Shown here piece after piece: positions 44,201 through 52,353 of a stretch of 61,119 bases of DNA. Numbering within the stretch: the first letter of the stretch is position 1; the number at the start of each line of letters is the position of its first letter. The DNA is taken from positions 1 to 61,119 of the forward strand of contig CAYJGW010000008.1 in NCBI GenBank assembly GCA_964369425.1, written 5' to 3'. The notes under the pieces were generated by a model, which saw only the letters and a list, made by a program, of their open reading frames with translations, ran no database searches and had not been told where the DNA came from. Origin of the DNA: CAUPWF01 sp964369425 (GTDB lineage: Bacteria > Bacillota > Clostridia > Lachnospirales > Lachnospiraceae). A program made the translations under genes and the position numbers.

Positions 44201-47200
44201 AGTTGCTGCGTGCTTTGTGCTATCATATACCTCAAATCCAATAATGGTATCCGACCAGGCGTATTTGAACATCAAAAACTCCAACTTTATTCCACCCTTA
44301 AGGTCAATTTTTATAAGTCCCTCTTCAAAGTCATAGAATTCAAACTCTACTTTTGTGTCTATATTTCCTGATGCTGATACTAAAGAGTCAAACCCTACTC
44401 CTAATCCAAATCCAACATCTGCCGTAATTTCTCCAACTCCCTCGCCTGTGCTTACGTCTATGTCTGCTACATTTTGGGAGGTTAAGTATTCCTGCTCTTT
44501 TTCTGCTGTGATTTCCATATATACACCTAGAAATCCCTCAAATGTAACAAATACAAAACATGGTACTCCGTAAACTGTAAATGGGTAACTACCTCTTACA
44601 CCCAGACCAAATCCTGCCATATATGTATTAGATACAAATGTCCATATTCCATTATCATTTACATAAAAATCTGCCTGATATGCAATTGTCATAGTATAGG
44701 TAATCTTAAATGCTGTTTTAAGCTTTAATGCATCTTTGAATCCTACCGCATCTTTCGTTCCTTTTTGTTCGTGATACTTTTGATAGTTCCCTAAGTAACT
44801 GCCCATTTTATCCGCTTTGGTTTTCGGAGTAACATCTTTAAAGGATTTATCCTCTGCTAACTGGTCAGATGTCTGTCCAATTGTGAGACCTATAGTCATG
44901 CTTCGAACTGTTCTTCCTAATTCATCTTCTTTTATCTCAGTTCCTAAGATTGGTGTAAAACCAGCAATGGATATCATTGGCGAAAACGGTCCAATTGCTG
45001 GAGTAGGGATTGATACTCCTGGAGGTGCTCCCATATCTGGCGCATATGCAACACTTTCATTTGCATTGCTTCGATAGAATGTATATCCCGTATTAAATTT
45101 TCCGTAGGAAGTTTCCTGTATACTCTCCCCTTCACTGTCTCTTTCCACATGTAACAATTCAACATGAATGCTATTGTTTACATTCATAATATCCCCTAGT
45201 TGATCTGCAAATTCTGAAATCACATCAAGATTTCCTTGTTCATCTTTCGTTAAAATATCATCTCTTGGTGCCTGAATTGTTCCATTTTCATCTTCTATCG
45301 TCCAGCGGACTGTATTGACTGGTTTTTGCTCACTTTGCTTTGTTAAATCTAATAGTAATTCAAATCGAATACCTTCTCCTCTGATTAATTCCATGGTAGC
45401 TGGCATTTTTTCATTGCTACCATTGTAAGCTACTATCGACTTTGGCTTTGCTCCTACTGGATTATAGTCAACTTTTACATCTAGATTAATCGCATTATCT
45501 GTTTTCGTTGCTAGATAGTCCGCCATCTTCATATCTACTAGGTGGTATTGATTATTATAAAAAACTAATGTCCTTAACACTTCATCTGCAGATGTTTCTA
45601 GCATAGCTGGCGTTTTTTGTTCTGCTGAAACATCTTCTAATAGAACAAATTTGCCATCGTATTCTGACAATGCCACATGTGACCCTATCGTTAGGCTTGC
45701 ATATTTTGCAACAGTATATTCCTTTGTGTCTTCTGTTGGTGGACTTAGAATAGTCCCCTTTTGCATCGAAATAGTCCCCGCAACATTTACAGATTCCCTC
45801 GTGCTTTCCTCTACTTTTTCAAAGGAAAGTGTCACTCGATTATCATTCAACTCATACCCATCTTGAATCAGATAAAAAAACGTCTCCCCGTGAAATGTCT
45901 TAACCTCTCTTGTATAAGCACTTGTATAGTTCCATACTGCTCGATATCCTTCTTTTGGCTTTGCATAGAAAGAAATCACCTCGCCTGTTTCCATTTCTTT
46001 ATAGATAACATCTTGTTCACCTGACTCACCTTCAATGGTATCTCCTTCAACAATTAAAGCGTCTCCTTCTTTACGTGTATAGTCCCCATCTTTGCCTGTA
46101 AACTCCCCTTCAGTTGGATTTGTAACATATAGGTATGACTCTGCATCTTCACGTACTGCTTCTGGTTTTATGTTCACATAATTCTCATCTAGCAACATTT
46201 CTATCGTATCTTGTCCACTTTTCTTCTCATCAATTGCCTGCTCTATGCCTGCTTGAGTAGACGCTTTTCTATAATTGAGTGCCAGTGTCCATACTCCATC
46301 TATTTCCGTTGATTCCTTTTTCCACTGGAATACAATCTCATCCCCTACTTTATATTCACCATTTGCTCGATTCGTCTGGGTCCATGTCACTGTTCCAATT
46401 ACAGTGTTATTGTAATAGCAAGTCATACTTTTATTGTCTGCATTCATTTCAAATCTCTGAACATTGCCATTACCTAAATCTACCGTAACAGGATCTATTG
46501 TAAGATTTGCAGTTGATACATCGTAGACTGGCTTTATAATACACTTACCGTTCTTATCAAAATAATCTGCATAAGTTCTTAATTTCGCTCCATCCATTTT
46601 GATATAAGGATTGCCGTATACATCGGAATCAAATGCTACTAATTCCGAAGTATTTTGCTTATTCGATGGATCTAAAAATACATATCCTTGCAACTTAGCT
46701 GTTTTTAAGCCTGCCGATGGTTCCATTAGCGCAATCGTATTATCCATATAAAAATCAACTACTTTTTTCCCGATTGTTGTTCCTGCTTCTCCTTTAGGGT
46801 CTACAAGTGTTATTCCTTCTTTCGGTTTTTGCGTTATTGGAGCCCCATTTTCATAAATAGTTATTGGATCTGGATCGTTAATCTCCATAGTGTAATTCTT
46901 CTTATGCAATGTTAAATTATAATCTATATTCTCTGTAGGGTTTGCCCTTGACATTCCATCGTATAAGTTTACTGCTGCATGTCCCCATGTACCTCCACGG
47001 TAAACTAATAGATATAAATATTTTTCTCCTCCCACAAGAGACTGTGTTAACTGGGGGCTTGTCACAGTAATCTGGCTACTTGCAACATTCCCCAATGCAT
47101 GCCAACTTCCTCGAACAGCACCATTGTCATCCAGTGTTTCGATAAAATCAAACTCCTCCGTATTGGAGTTAAAAAGCGCATTGTCTCCTATGTAGACAGC

Positions 47201-48769
47201 AACTTTATCGCCCGCTACTGATCCGCCTAAAGGATCAATAGAAAATGACAGATAATCGATTCCTGTAAAATCTATTTTTTCCTTTGACCTAACCGCTAGA
47301 GCATCTCCTCCATCATTTATTAAAGCAGAATCGCTTTTCATATATAATTCTAGCGTATTCTCATCTCCATGATAGGTATAATATGACTTTTCACGGTGAT
47401 TGTTGCTCACCGTATCCTCTGTGAACTCCCGTAAATTCACAAAGTATTTCGATCCATCTTCGGATTCTCTTAAAAGGTTTGATGAAGTACTAGAAACAAG
47501 TTCTGGTGTTCCACTTTGTACAACATTTTTCTTCGTAACATACTGTGCCGCCTCTTCACTAGATAATATATTATCACCGATTCCAAACAACTCATCAATT
47601 GTAACATCTCCTCCTGTAAGGGTTGGTGCTTCTGATGTTTCTACCTCTAGCAAATCTGATATGGTGTATAGCGACTGCTCTATGCTTTGCTCCATTCCCC
47701 GAATGCTTTCTGCTGGTACCTCTTCCGTAATAGAAACTGTTGCTTCTGAACGAATTATGTCTATATTCTCTGCATTGGGTACATCAATTCTCACTTTAAA
47801 ATCTGTTTTATCTTCTGCTCCATCTAATATTTCAATAGGAATTTTTTGCTCAACCATTCCAGCCGTAAAATCGTACTCTTGTTGTAATCCCCGATAATCT
47901 TCTCCCCGTATAGCAGTTCCATCATCTGTAATAAAATTATAGGTGAAAAATGTATCTAGATTCCCACTTCTTTGTACAATAACATAAGCTTCATCACTAT
48001 TTGGATTCACCTTTGTATCTGTAACTTCTAAAGTTACTTTAGGCTTCTCCCTCTCTTCTGTAATGGAAAAAGCAACTGAACTCTGCTCCCCTACATTCGC
48101 TCCCACAGGGTGGCTCAAGTTTAATGTAAAATGCAAATCATCAGTTACTTCTTTTTTTTGATATGTCTGAATATAAATAGTTTTTGATGCTTCTCCATCA
48201 GCAAACTCTAATGTGGTAACACTAGATTGCGGAATTAACTCTACACTTGTATTAATGGCATCAATAGTCATCGCTCTTGTTTCTTCTGAATCCTCAATTG
48301 AATTCGTAGCATACACAACCTCTGACACTGAAATTCTCGGAATAAAGCTATACTGTCCAAATTCATAATATGGCTTTGCTTCCCCTATTACTGCAGCTGC
48401 TTCTGCTGTATCTTCCAAGAAAATCTCATAATCACGTCCATAATGAGCATTCAAATCAAGCGTACTCATTTGAATACTTGCTGTGCCACTTGTTCCTCCT
48501 TGGCGAAATACTTCCAACTCATAAAATTGTTCCATGCCCAGTTGACCATTCGTCAGCGGAAACATAAATGCTCCAGTTGGATACTCTTGAAGACTCACAT
48601 CATCTGATTTCAAATATGTCGCTTCTGCTTCAGCCTTTGTGTAAATTCTTGTAACTTCCTTTGGCTTTGGTTCTGTTGCAAATCCACTAATAGATGGAAC
48701 TAACATTGCAATACATAACACTATAGCCATCATCGATTTCTTTTTTTTCAGAAAAAACATCTTCTTCAT
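41261..48769 (-). CDS. Giant cell-surface protein with Calx-beta, CARDB and Big2 domains
   Basis: A 2502-residue exported protein. Residues 1-32 are a signal peptide ending GFATEP. Two Calx-beta-like units (about 65-215 and 240-355) follow, then long uncharacterised beta-rich regions with many WxY and beta-propeller-like strands, a CARDB-like unit (about 2150-2250, TVKVTGTFTNIGIETDNDVK), and a Big2 domain (about 2365-2440, ending GIAEGICDITATVNG). A Pro/Thr/Asp linker and a sorting-like tail (PLDTGD, hydrophobic stretch, IRIMHKKKSS) close it. The TG motif resembles sortase signals of Lachnospiraceae. It stands alone with its own ribosome site and terminator; adhesion or polymer handling is a guess. 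Confidence 0.87.
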   Translation of the reverse strand: MKKMFFLKKKKSMMAIVLCIAMLVPSISGFATEPKPKEVTRIYTKAEAEATYLKSDDVSLQEYPTGAFMFPLTNGQLGMEQFYELEVFRQGGTSGTASIQMSTLDLNAHYGRDYEIFLEDTAEAAAVIGEAKPYYEFGQYSFIPRISVSEVVYATNSIEDSEETRAMTIDAINTSVELIPQSSVTTLEFADGEASKTIYIQTYQKKEVTDDLHFTLNLSHPVGANVGEQSSVAFSITEEREKPKVTLEVTDTKVNPNSDEAYVIVQRSGNLDTFFTYNFITDDGTAIRGEDYRGLQQEYDFTAGMVEQKIPIEILDGAEDKTDFKVRIDVPNAENIDIIRSEATVSITEEVPAESIRGMEQSIEQSLYTISDLLEVETSEAPTLTGGDVTIDELFGIGDNILSSEEAAQYVTKKNVVQSGTPELVSSTSSNLLRESEDGSKYFVNLREFTEDTVSNNHREKSYYTYHGDENTLELYMKSDSALINDGGDALAVRSKEKIDFTGIDYLSFSIDPLGGSVAGDKVAVYIGDNALFNSNTEEFDFIETLDDNGAVRGSWHALGNVASSQITVTSPQLTQSLVGGEKYLYLLVYRGGTWGHAAVNLYDGMSRANPTENIDYNLTLHKKNYTMEINDPDPITIYENGAPITQKPKEGITLVDPKGEAGTTIGKKVVDFYMDNTIALMEPSAGLKTAKLQGYVFLDPSNKQNTSELVAFDSDVYGNPYIKMDGAKLRTYADYFDKNGKCIIKPVYDVSTANLTIDPVTVDLGNGNVQRFEMNADNKSMTCYYNNTVIGTVTWTQTNRANGEYKVGDEIVFQWKKESTEIDGVWTLALNYRKASTQAGIEQAIDEKKSGQDTIEMLLDENYVNIKPEAVREDAESYLYVTNPTEGEFTGKDGDYTRKEGDALIVEGDTIEGESGEQDVIYKEMETGEVISFYAKPKEGYRAVWNYTSAYTREVKTFHGETFFYLIQDGYELNDNRVTLSFEKVEESTRESVNVAGTISMQKGTILSPPTEDTKEYTVAKYASLTIGSHVALSEYDGKFVLLEDVSAEQKTPAMLETSADEVLRTLVFYNNQYHLVDMKMADYLATKTDNAINLDVKVDYNPVGAKPKSIVAYNGSNEKMPATMELIRGEGIRFELLLDLTKQSEQKPVNTVRWTIEDENGTIQAPRDDILTKDEQGNLDVISEFADQLGDIMNVNNSIHVELLHVERDSEGESIQETSYGKFNTGYTFYRSNANESVAYAPDMGAPPGVSIPTPAIGPFSPMISIAGFTPILGTEIKEDELGRTVRSMTIGLTIGQTSDQLAEDKSFKDVTPKTKADKMGSYLGNYQKYHEQKGTKDAVGFKDALKLKTAFKITYTMTIAYQADFYVNDNGIWTFVSNTYMAGFGLGVRGSYPFTVYGVPCFVFVTFEGFLGVYMEITAEKEQEYLTSQNVADIDVSTGEGVGEITADVGFGLGVGFDSLVSASGNIDTKVEFEFYDFEEGLIKIDLKGGIKLEFLMFKYAWSDTIIGFEVYDSTKHAATMQSELSENLLKNVTLDDMNIRAGSASTPNELTDNTIHTVDTETELGTFENSVKPTLTQIDEDTYLATAVIGRTEGETTNDSVYYWMFENGVCTEKGFVIDKLLKDIEESIASSEADPMISDEVLEEAKAYKAVLEDAKGKIDSDMSVTACGDDILFTWTKAGLKYDATVSNTHFTQSVGIASVYYNTVSKTFHNYSFIGPDNTGTTKSFYHNPKAVYNEEGDFVQLFYEKVIATNLKGTDSIESLQKLPSVLETRIQNTDMRWSDGQALAHVSGEEKVSYYDVESIGKENIISFVATKNSGGFTLESIQEYIDAGDVDTTQMDVDAFDTKNSLYVQKFGYDEDGEFVASKALELSSDEDVIANPKFTQVESEVNGKTVKNLLLFYKYNGKYGYQNMNTMYNEGIYKDEQGGLQVLDSYKKPSTITTEYDYTINDDFQVISNGEVLYAVWTTVEGGQQQLWTRSFKIDEVVEITKKPVIKDGEIQYTDETTGEYKTEDLETPAYRLSGHWGEKTYLTEGGVNGGETGMFKEKFDLAIDKNGNLVAIYNTYDMQYKDGQAFSENNKLVIGTFDPKPEFEAISIGESNGQPIVDVSDVTPTTGETVKVTGTFTNIGIETDNDVKVSLLLNGEVIDTLSYPTWVAGDTKVVEMDYVLPEGMDPSQVNLSMQVESSSGVYASGSKALRKEEVLAIESLDIMPVNVISETNPSANYEVIATIKNIGNEDYSSGRYLQLMEENSVAIARAMDKDTTNDGEVALTMYGHTEIPALRAGEQKVVSFITTDIPESTFTRTAADAAKLIGIVTDESNLAKNTYLATDVYTEYSSFNPGLTRAARVENVESATLSDTKVQIGKTKAVALTVVPNDAIIGKTIQYQSADEGIATINSAGIVTGIAEGICDITATVNGVTTTGSVTVTKEAVIDPPTDPSNPADPTAKPGVDNTNTPLDTGDDLSIKYVLLLICLFCISGTMIIRIMHKKKSS

Positions 48770-48849
48770 ACCTTTCTCCTCTTCTGTTTTCCAACACCTA
48801 ACCTTTGTGATTCACCCTTAATTCTATCACTATTTTATTTTTTTTCACT

Positions 48850-48878
48850 ATTATTTTTCTTATTTTTATATTTTTCAA
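48850..48878 (-). promoter_or_regulatory. Possible promoter of the giant surface protein gene
   Basis: On the minus strand TTGAAA (48873-48878), 17 bases, AATAAT (48850-48855), in a very A/T-rich stretch, so chance matches are likely. Confidence 0.4.
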
Positions 48879-48924
48879 ATACTAGTATTCCTCTCCCTAA
48901 TCATGGAGATTGAATTCCTATATA

Positions 48925-49854
48925 TTAAAAATATGTTCCTATTTGTTCAAAATAATTCTCCGTTATTTCCTCTGTTTGGCCATTGAAGTACACGTAAGTA
49001 TCATCGGTTAACTCTAATTCAATATAAAGTGGAACTTTAACCATGACTTCTAACCTTGCCTCCCCTTTCTCTTTCACTCGAAATTTTCCCGATTTCACTC
49101 GCTCTGTTGCACTTCCTTTTCTTTTATAAGTAGATGGAATTTCTGTAATCAACTGAACTGACTCAATCTCTTCTTTCTCTATCTGCAACGTATCATCAAT
49201 TCCATCAATTATGATGATGTCATCTTGTAATGTCATTGTAGGTACAGCGAAATCTATTGGTATCGCAACTACTATACTCCAAATAATCACTGCTATTGTA
49301 ACTCCTCCTATTCCAAGCATTACAATCTTCCCAGCTGTACGTCCTAAGTTAATAGTGAGACTGCTTCCTACCTTTGCTGGAACCAATAGCCTCTTGTCAT
49401 GGGGATTACAATACATAAACCTGGTCCAGTATTCTTCATCATCCACATACAGCCTTTCTTCATTTGGGTTCAGGCGTTTTTCCCGTTCTTCTTTCGCCTC
49501 CCCCCATCCCTCTGTTTTTTTCAACTCTTTTAACTGATTTGCATAACGATTGAGATTGACCGTGTATACATAAATCATTGCAAATATATAAATATAAAAC
49601 CAAAGCATAGTTAACGAAAAATATTCACGTATCGGGTATCCTACTATCTGTAATAATAAAAATATCCATAATATCTTTTTTCTGCTTTTCTCATATCTTT
49701 CTATAATCGCTTTTACTCTCTCGTCCTTAAAATGTATCCGCGGTATCTTTACCGTTAATATATTGTTCTCTCCTGCACTCATACTTTCTCTCATAGTGAT
49801 GTGCAGAATCAGAAGCGTAAACATATTTGTAACAAGAAAAATCCAAAATAACAT
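48925..49854 (-). CDS. DUF5808-type membrane protein
   Basis: A 309-residue membrane protein with about four hydrophobic segments (residues 1-20, 58-100 and 185-208) and, between them, a cytoplasmic segment with YVDDEEYWTRFMYCNPHDKR and VGSSLTINLGRTAG, the DUF5808 pattern. The C-terminal 100 residues are a soluble beta-rich domain. ATG 49854 is preferred: AGGAGGG lies 5 bases upstream, whereas the longer frame overlaps the GntR remnant. Proteins of this kind are often encoded beside YtrA-type GntR regulators, as here. Function unknown. Confidence 0.8.
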   Translation of the reverse strand: MLFWIFLVTNMFTLLILHITMRESMSAGENNILTVKIPRIHFKDERVKAIIERYEKSRKKILWIFLLLQIVGYPIREYFSLTMLWFYIYIFAMIYVYTVNLNRYANQLKELKKTEGWGEAKEEREKRLNPNEERLYVDDEEYWTRFMYCNPHDKRLLVPAKVGSSLTINLGRTAGKIVMLGIGGVTIAVIIWSIVVAIPIDFAVPTMTLQDDIIIIDGIDDTLQIEKEEIESVQLITEIPSTYKRKGSATERVKSGKFRVKEKGEARLEVMVKVPLYIELELTDDTYVYFNGQTEEITENYFEQIGTYF

Positions 49855-49867
49855 CTTTTCCCTCCTA

Positions 49868-50104
49868 TTATTTTGCAGTTGAACGTTCAAGTCGTTCCAC
49901 TTGTAACCCTATTATCATGTTCTTACAAACTTCTAATAAATCCTCATTGGAATATCCCTTCAACTTTGCCTCTATTAGCAATAACTTCAGCTCATCCTCT
50001 ATTTTTTCTTCAAAATACTTCTCTTCTAATCCATCCTTCGTGCTTACGATTTTAGCACCATTTCTCCGATCCGTTTCAATAAATCCTTCTTGTTTCAAAA
50101 TCAT
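49868..50104 (-). pseudogene. Shortened YtrA-type GntR regulator, C-terminal part only
   Basis: From ATG 50104 this codes 78 residues beginning MILKQEGFIETDRRNGAKIV, which matches the end of a GntR winged helix (L-x-x-x-G-F-I-E-T-x-x-G-x-G). A helical tail of the YtrA type follows (EDELKLLLIEAKLKGYSNEDLLEVC). The first two helices and the recognition helix are missing, so DNA binding should be lost. The ribosome site AAAGGAGGG is 7 bases before the ATG and a palindromic operator precedes it, so the 5' control region survived. An internal in-frame deletion is the simplest explanation. A short functional derivative cannot be ruled out. Confidence 0.7.
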
Positions 50105-50117
50105 AGCTTCGCCCTCC

Positions 50118-50142
50118 TTTGTATTATATATCGTAATACAAA
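50118..50142. promoter_or_regulatory. GntR-type palindromic operator
   Basis: TTTGTATTA and TAATACAAA form a perfect 9-bp inverted repeat around TATATCG, overlapping the ribosome site and a TATAAT-like box of the GntR remnant. The TGTATTA/TAATACA half sites resemble YtrA-subfamily operators. Confidence 0.65.
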
Positions 50143-50250
50143 CAACACATAATGGCAACACTTATCAATTTATACTTCCTTAATTCTTCTTTCATCAATC
50201 CTTTACTTTTTGCACTTACTTTGAACACATTTCTACCCTATAATACAACT

Positions 50251-50354
50251 ATAGCGAAGAGGTAATCAAAAATACTCTACCAACTTCGCTTTAAATATAA
50301 ATTTTCTTTTTCATCCTTTTCCTTCAGAAGCCTAGTAAGGCTTCTGATTTTTTA
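50251..50354 (+). ncRNA. Candidate small structured RNA
   Basis: TTACTT (50216-50221), 17 bases and TATAAT (50239-50244) could start an RNA near 50251. It would carry a 5' hairpin (AGCGAAG 50253-50259 with CTTCGCT 50284-50290) and end at a strong terminator (CAGAAGCCT-AGTA-AGGCTTCTG, 50325-50346, then ATTTTTT). There is no plus-strand coding frame in it. The -35 is weak and no known family is recognised. Confidence 0.4.
50325..50354 (+). terminator. Plus-strand intrinsic terminator with no protein gene upstream
   Basis: A perfect 9-bp stem with loop AGTA, followed by ATTTTTTAA on the plus strand; there is no T-run on the minus side. Confidence 0.75.
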
Positions 50355-50397
50355 ACTATCCATATACTTTTTTGCCCAGCGAATTTCTTAAACATTA

Positions 50398-50680
50398 TCA
50401 CTCTTCCATCAAAACTTTCTCCATCAAATTCTCCATGGTACAACTTAGAGCCACTGCTAATTTTCTCAACGTCTCACCACTTGCCTTATTGATCTGTTTT
50501 TGTCTCTGTTCGTATTGCTGTATGGTACGCAGTGGCACCTGTGATAGTTCTGATAGCTTTTGCTAACTCTATCTCTTCAGTACAATAAAATCCTAATCCA
50601 TAATCATTATACTTTTTCCCATATCCCAATGCAGGCGTCCCAATCACCTTTTTCGAACCATGATAAATTACCTTTTTCAT
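50398..50680 (-). pseudogene. Collapsed DUF3990/XRE cassette (chimeric remnant)
   Basis: The 5' part (from ATG 50680, AGAGGTG upstream) codes MKKVIYHGSKK, then KYNDYGLGFYCTEEIELAK, the start of a DUF3990 protein. After ELAK the frame goes wrong. From 50556 a second frame codes the last 52 residues of a Cro/CI-type helix-turn-helix protein (LSELSQVPLRTIQQYEQRQK, then ASGETLRKLAVALSCTMENL) ending at 50398. So the two genes of a toxin-antitoxin-like cassette appear joined, with most of both lost. The words ELAK (DUF3990) and ELAKLSE (expected XRE) suggest microhomology at the joint. Confidence 0.75.
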
Positions 50681-50697
50681 TTCTTTCACCTCTTAAA

Positions 50698-50729
50698 CAA
50701 ACATACTCCCAAAGGAGTATGTTTGTCAA
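50698..50729 (-). promoter_or_regulatory. Promoter and palindromic operator of the DUF3990/XRE remnant
   Basis: On the minus strand TTGACA (50724-50729), 18 bases, TATGTT (50700-50705). A perfect 12-bp inverted repeat, CAAACATACTCC with GGAGTATGTTTG (50698-50725, 4-base centre), fills the spacer and -10, as expected for an XRE autorepressor site. Confidence 0.75.
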
Positions 50730-50800
50730 TAGCTTTTATATTAGCATTTGAACAAGACCGTGGTAGTAACCGCTTCACTGTCTCCTGCGTTTGTTTTTCA

Positions 50801-50917
50801 AGAATTTCAGTTAGTGGACATGATGATGAGAAAACAACATTGAACAATTATAACCTCACATTGGATACAGATAAGTTAATTGCAGACAAAATGGTTTTTG
50901 CACTAGACAACAAATAA
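50801..50917 (+). pseudogene. Possible C-terminal fragment of a tyrosine recombinase
   Basis: An open stretch codes RISVSGHDDEKTTLNNY and a helical tail ending at TAA 50917. GH followed by TTLNNY resembles the GHxxxxTT...Y end of tyrosine integrases, including the nucleophile tyrosine. Nothing upstream in frame looks like an integrase. It lies about 140 bases from tRNA-Ser(UGA), a usual integration target. The match is short. Confidence 0.35.
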
Positions 50918-50993
50918 TAATTTTAATAGTCGATTTTGATAGTAATCAAGACTCAAAAAAAGTAATCACGATTTCAGATGTTCTGTAAACAAG

Positions 50994-51032
50994 AAAAAAG
51001 CCGCATCCCCTTTATTTATAAGGGTTTGCGAC
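50994..51032 (-). terminator. Terminator after tRNA-Ser(UGA)
   Basis: On the minus strand GTCGCAAACCCTT pairs with AAGGGGATGCGGC (two mismatches), followed by TTTTTTC. Confidence 0.75.
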
Positions 51033-51054
51033 TTTTCTCGAACAAAAAAAATAG

Positions 51055-51140
51055 CGGAGAGGGTGGGATTCGAACCCACGTGCCCTCGCGGACAAACGGT
51101 TTTCAAGACCGCCTCGTTATGACCACTTCGATACCTCTCC
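51055..51140 (-). tRNA. tRNA-Ser(UGA)
   Basis: An 86-base tRNA with acceptor GGAGAGG/CCTCTCC, discriminator G, anticodon loop CTTGAAA (anticodon TGA), long variable arm, and T-arm GGTTCGAATCC. CCA is not encoded. Confidence 0.97.
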
Positions 51141-51181
51141 AAACATATTTTGTTGTTGTCACTGCATCAGCGACAATTAGT

Positions 51182-51210
51182 ATCTTACTATAGTATAAAC
51201 CATTTGTCAA
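51182..51210 (-). promoter_or_regulatory. Promoter of tRNA-Ser(UGA)
   Basis: On the minus strand TTGACA (51205-51210), 17 bases, TAAGAT (51182-51187), about 35 bases before the tRNA. Confidence 0.75.
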
Positions 51211-51239
51211 CAGTTATTTATGTTTTTTTCTATCTTTTT

Positions 51240-52343
51240 TTATTTACTACAAAAAGGTGTGTATTCTACATCAAATCCAAAGGTTTTTGGTCCAAAGCAA
51301 GCAAGACCTGCCTCACTTTTCCATATCTCTGGTGCTGGTAAAGCTATTACGGTTAATTCCATTCCCACTTTTGCGTCTGGGTTAGTCACTGGCATTCCAG
51401 TTTCATCAAAAATACAGATTAAATCTGGACAAGTCACATCATACTTATCATTTCTATATGAGATTAAATTCTCATTTTTAAACCAAATACGATAGGTCTC
51501 TCCTTCATAAGAATCCAACCCTTTTAAATGCATTTCACCTATATTAAATCCATCTATTTTTTCTCAAGGCATCTCGGTCAAAACACCATTAAACAATACT
51601 TTACCTTCTGCCTTATCTGCAATCACCTCTGCTGCATTTTCTCCTGCTTCTCTCGCTTTTCTCAGCATTTCTCCTATATTCAAGGCATAGCTAAGAGCTC
51701 CTACAATTACAGATTCTCTATAAATCTTTCCTGTAGTCGGATGATCAACTACTCCGACTAAGTCATTACTCACTACAGCCAAAGCACGAACTAACTCTTC
51801 TGCTCGCATATCATCTGCCACATCTGATAGAATCATTACATCACCAAACTCTGTTGCGACTGCCATTGGCGTAATTGGCACATTTTTTATGTTATATGTT
51901 GTATGCTGAAGTTCTGGAACGGAACGCCCTGTTGGATCCGCATCTGCTATCGGAATCCCTAATTGACACGCAATATGCAATGCCTCTGCCGTATTTGCAC
52001 CGCCTAACTCTGTAGACGATACCGCAAAAAATTTATGTCCCATATATTCTTCTAGTTTACGGAATGCAAGGATTGCAGACGCTTCTTCTATTTTAGGAAA
52101 TCTTTTGTATTTATCATCTAGGACTACCCCTTCTTCTGGTATTGGGGCACCACAACCATAGGGAGTTGCAATATACGCATCATCGGGAATTTCATTCACC
52201 TCAACCACTTTTAACTCACGGTTTAGCGCAAAGTCTTCTTCCATTAAATCAAGACCTTCTTTTAGACCTCCGCCACCACCAGTTCCAAGCACTGTGCATC
52301 CATACAATAAATCAATAATATTCTGTTTTGTATATGTTTTCAT
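51240..52343 (-). pseudogene. DUF917 protein gene interrupted by an in-frame TGA
   Basis: Residues 1-259 (from 52343) are the N-terminal two thirds of a DUF917 protein: YGCTVLGTGGGGG, ATPYGCGAPIPEEG, ELGGANTAEALHIA, DADPTGRSVPELQ. After VLTEMP comes TGA at 51564-51566. The same frame then continues with EKIDGFNIGEMHLKGL and the normal C-terminus (NENLISY, TCPDLICIFDETG, VIALPAPEIW, CFGPKTFGFDVEY) to 51240. One base change would restore a 367-residue protein. DUF917 proteins are often encoded with cytosine-type permeases and hydantoin or oxoproline enzymes. Start supported by AAGGAG. Readthrough cannot be excluded. Confidence 0.85.
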
Positions 52344-52353
52344 CCAACTCTCC

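Noticed and set aside
44817..45077. Plus-strand open frame inside the giant surface protein gene
   Set aside because: It is a shadow of a continuous 2502-codon frame and has no ribosome site.
50486..50689. Intact 67-residue DUF3990 protein
   Set aside because: Only the first 35-40 residues fit the family; the rest is an out-of-frame reading of an XRE helix-turn-helix segment.
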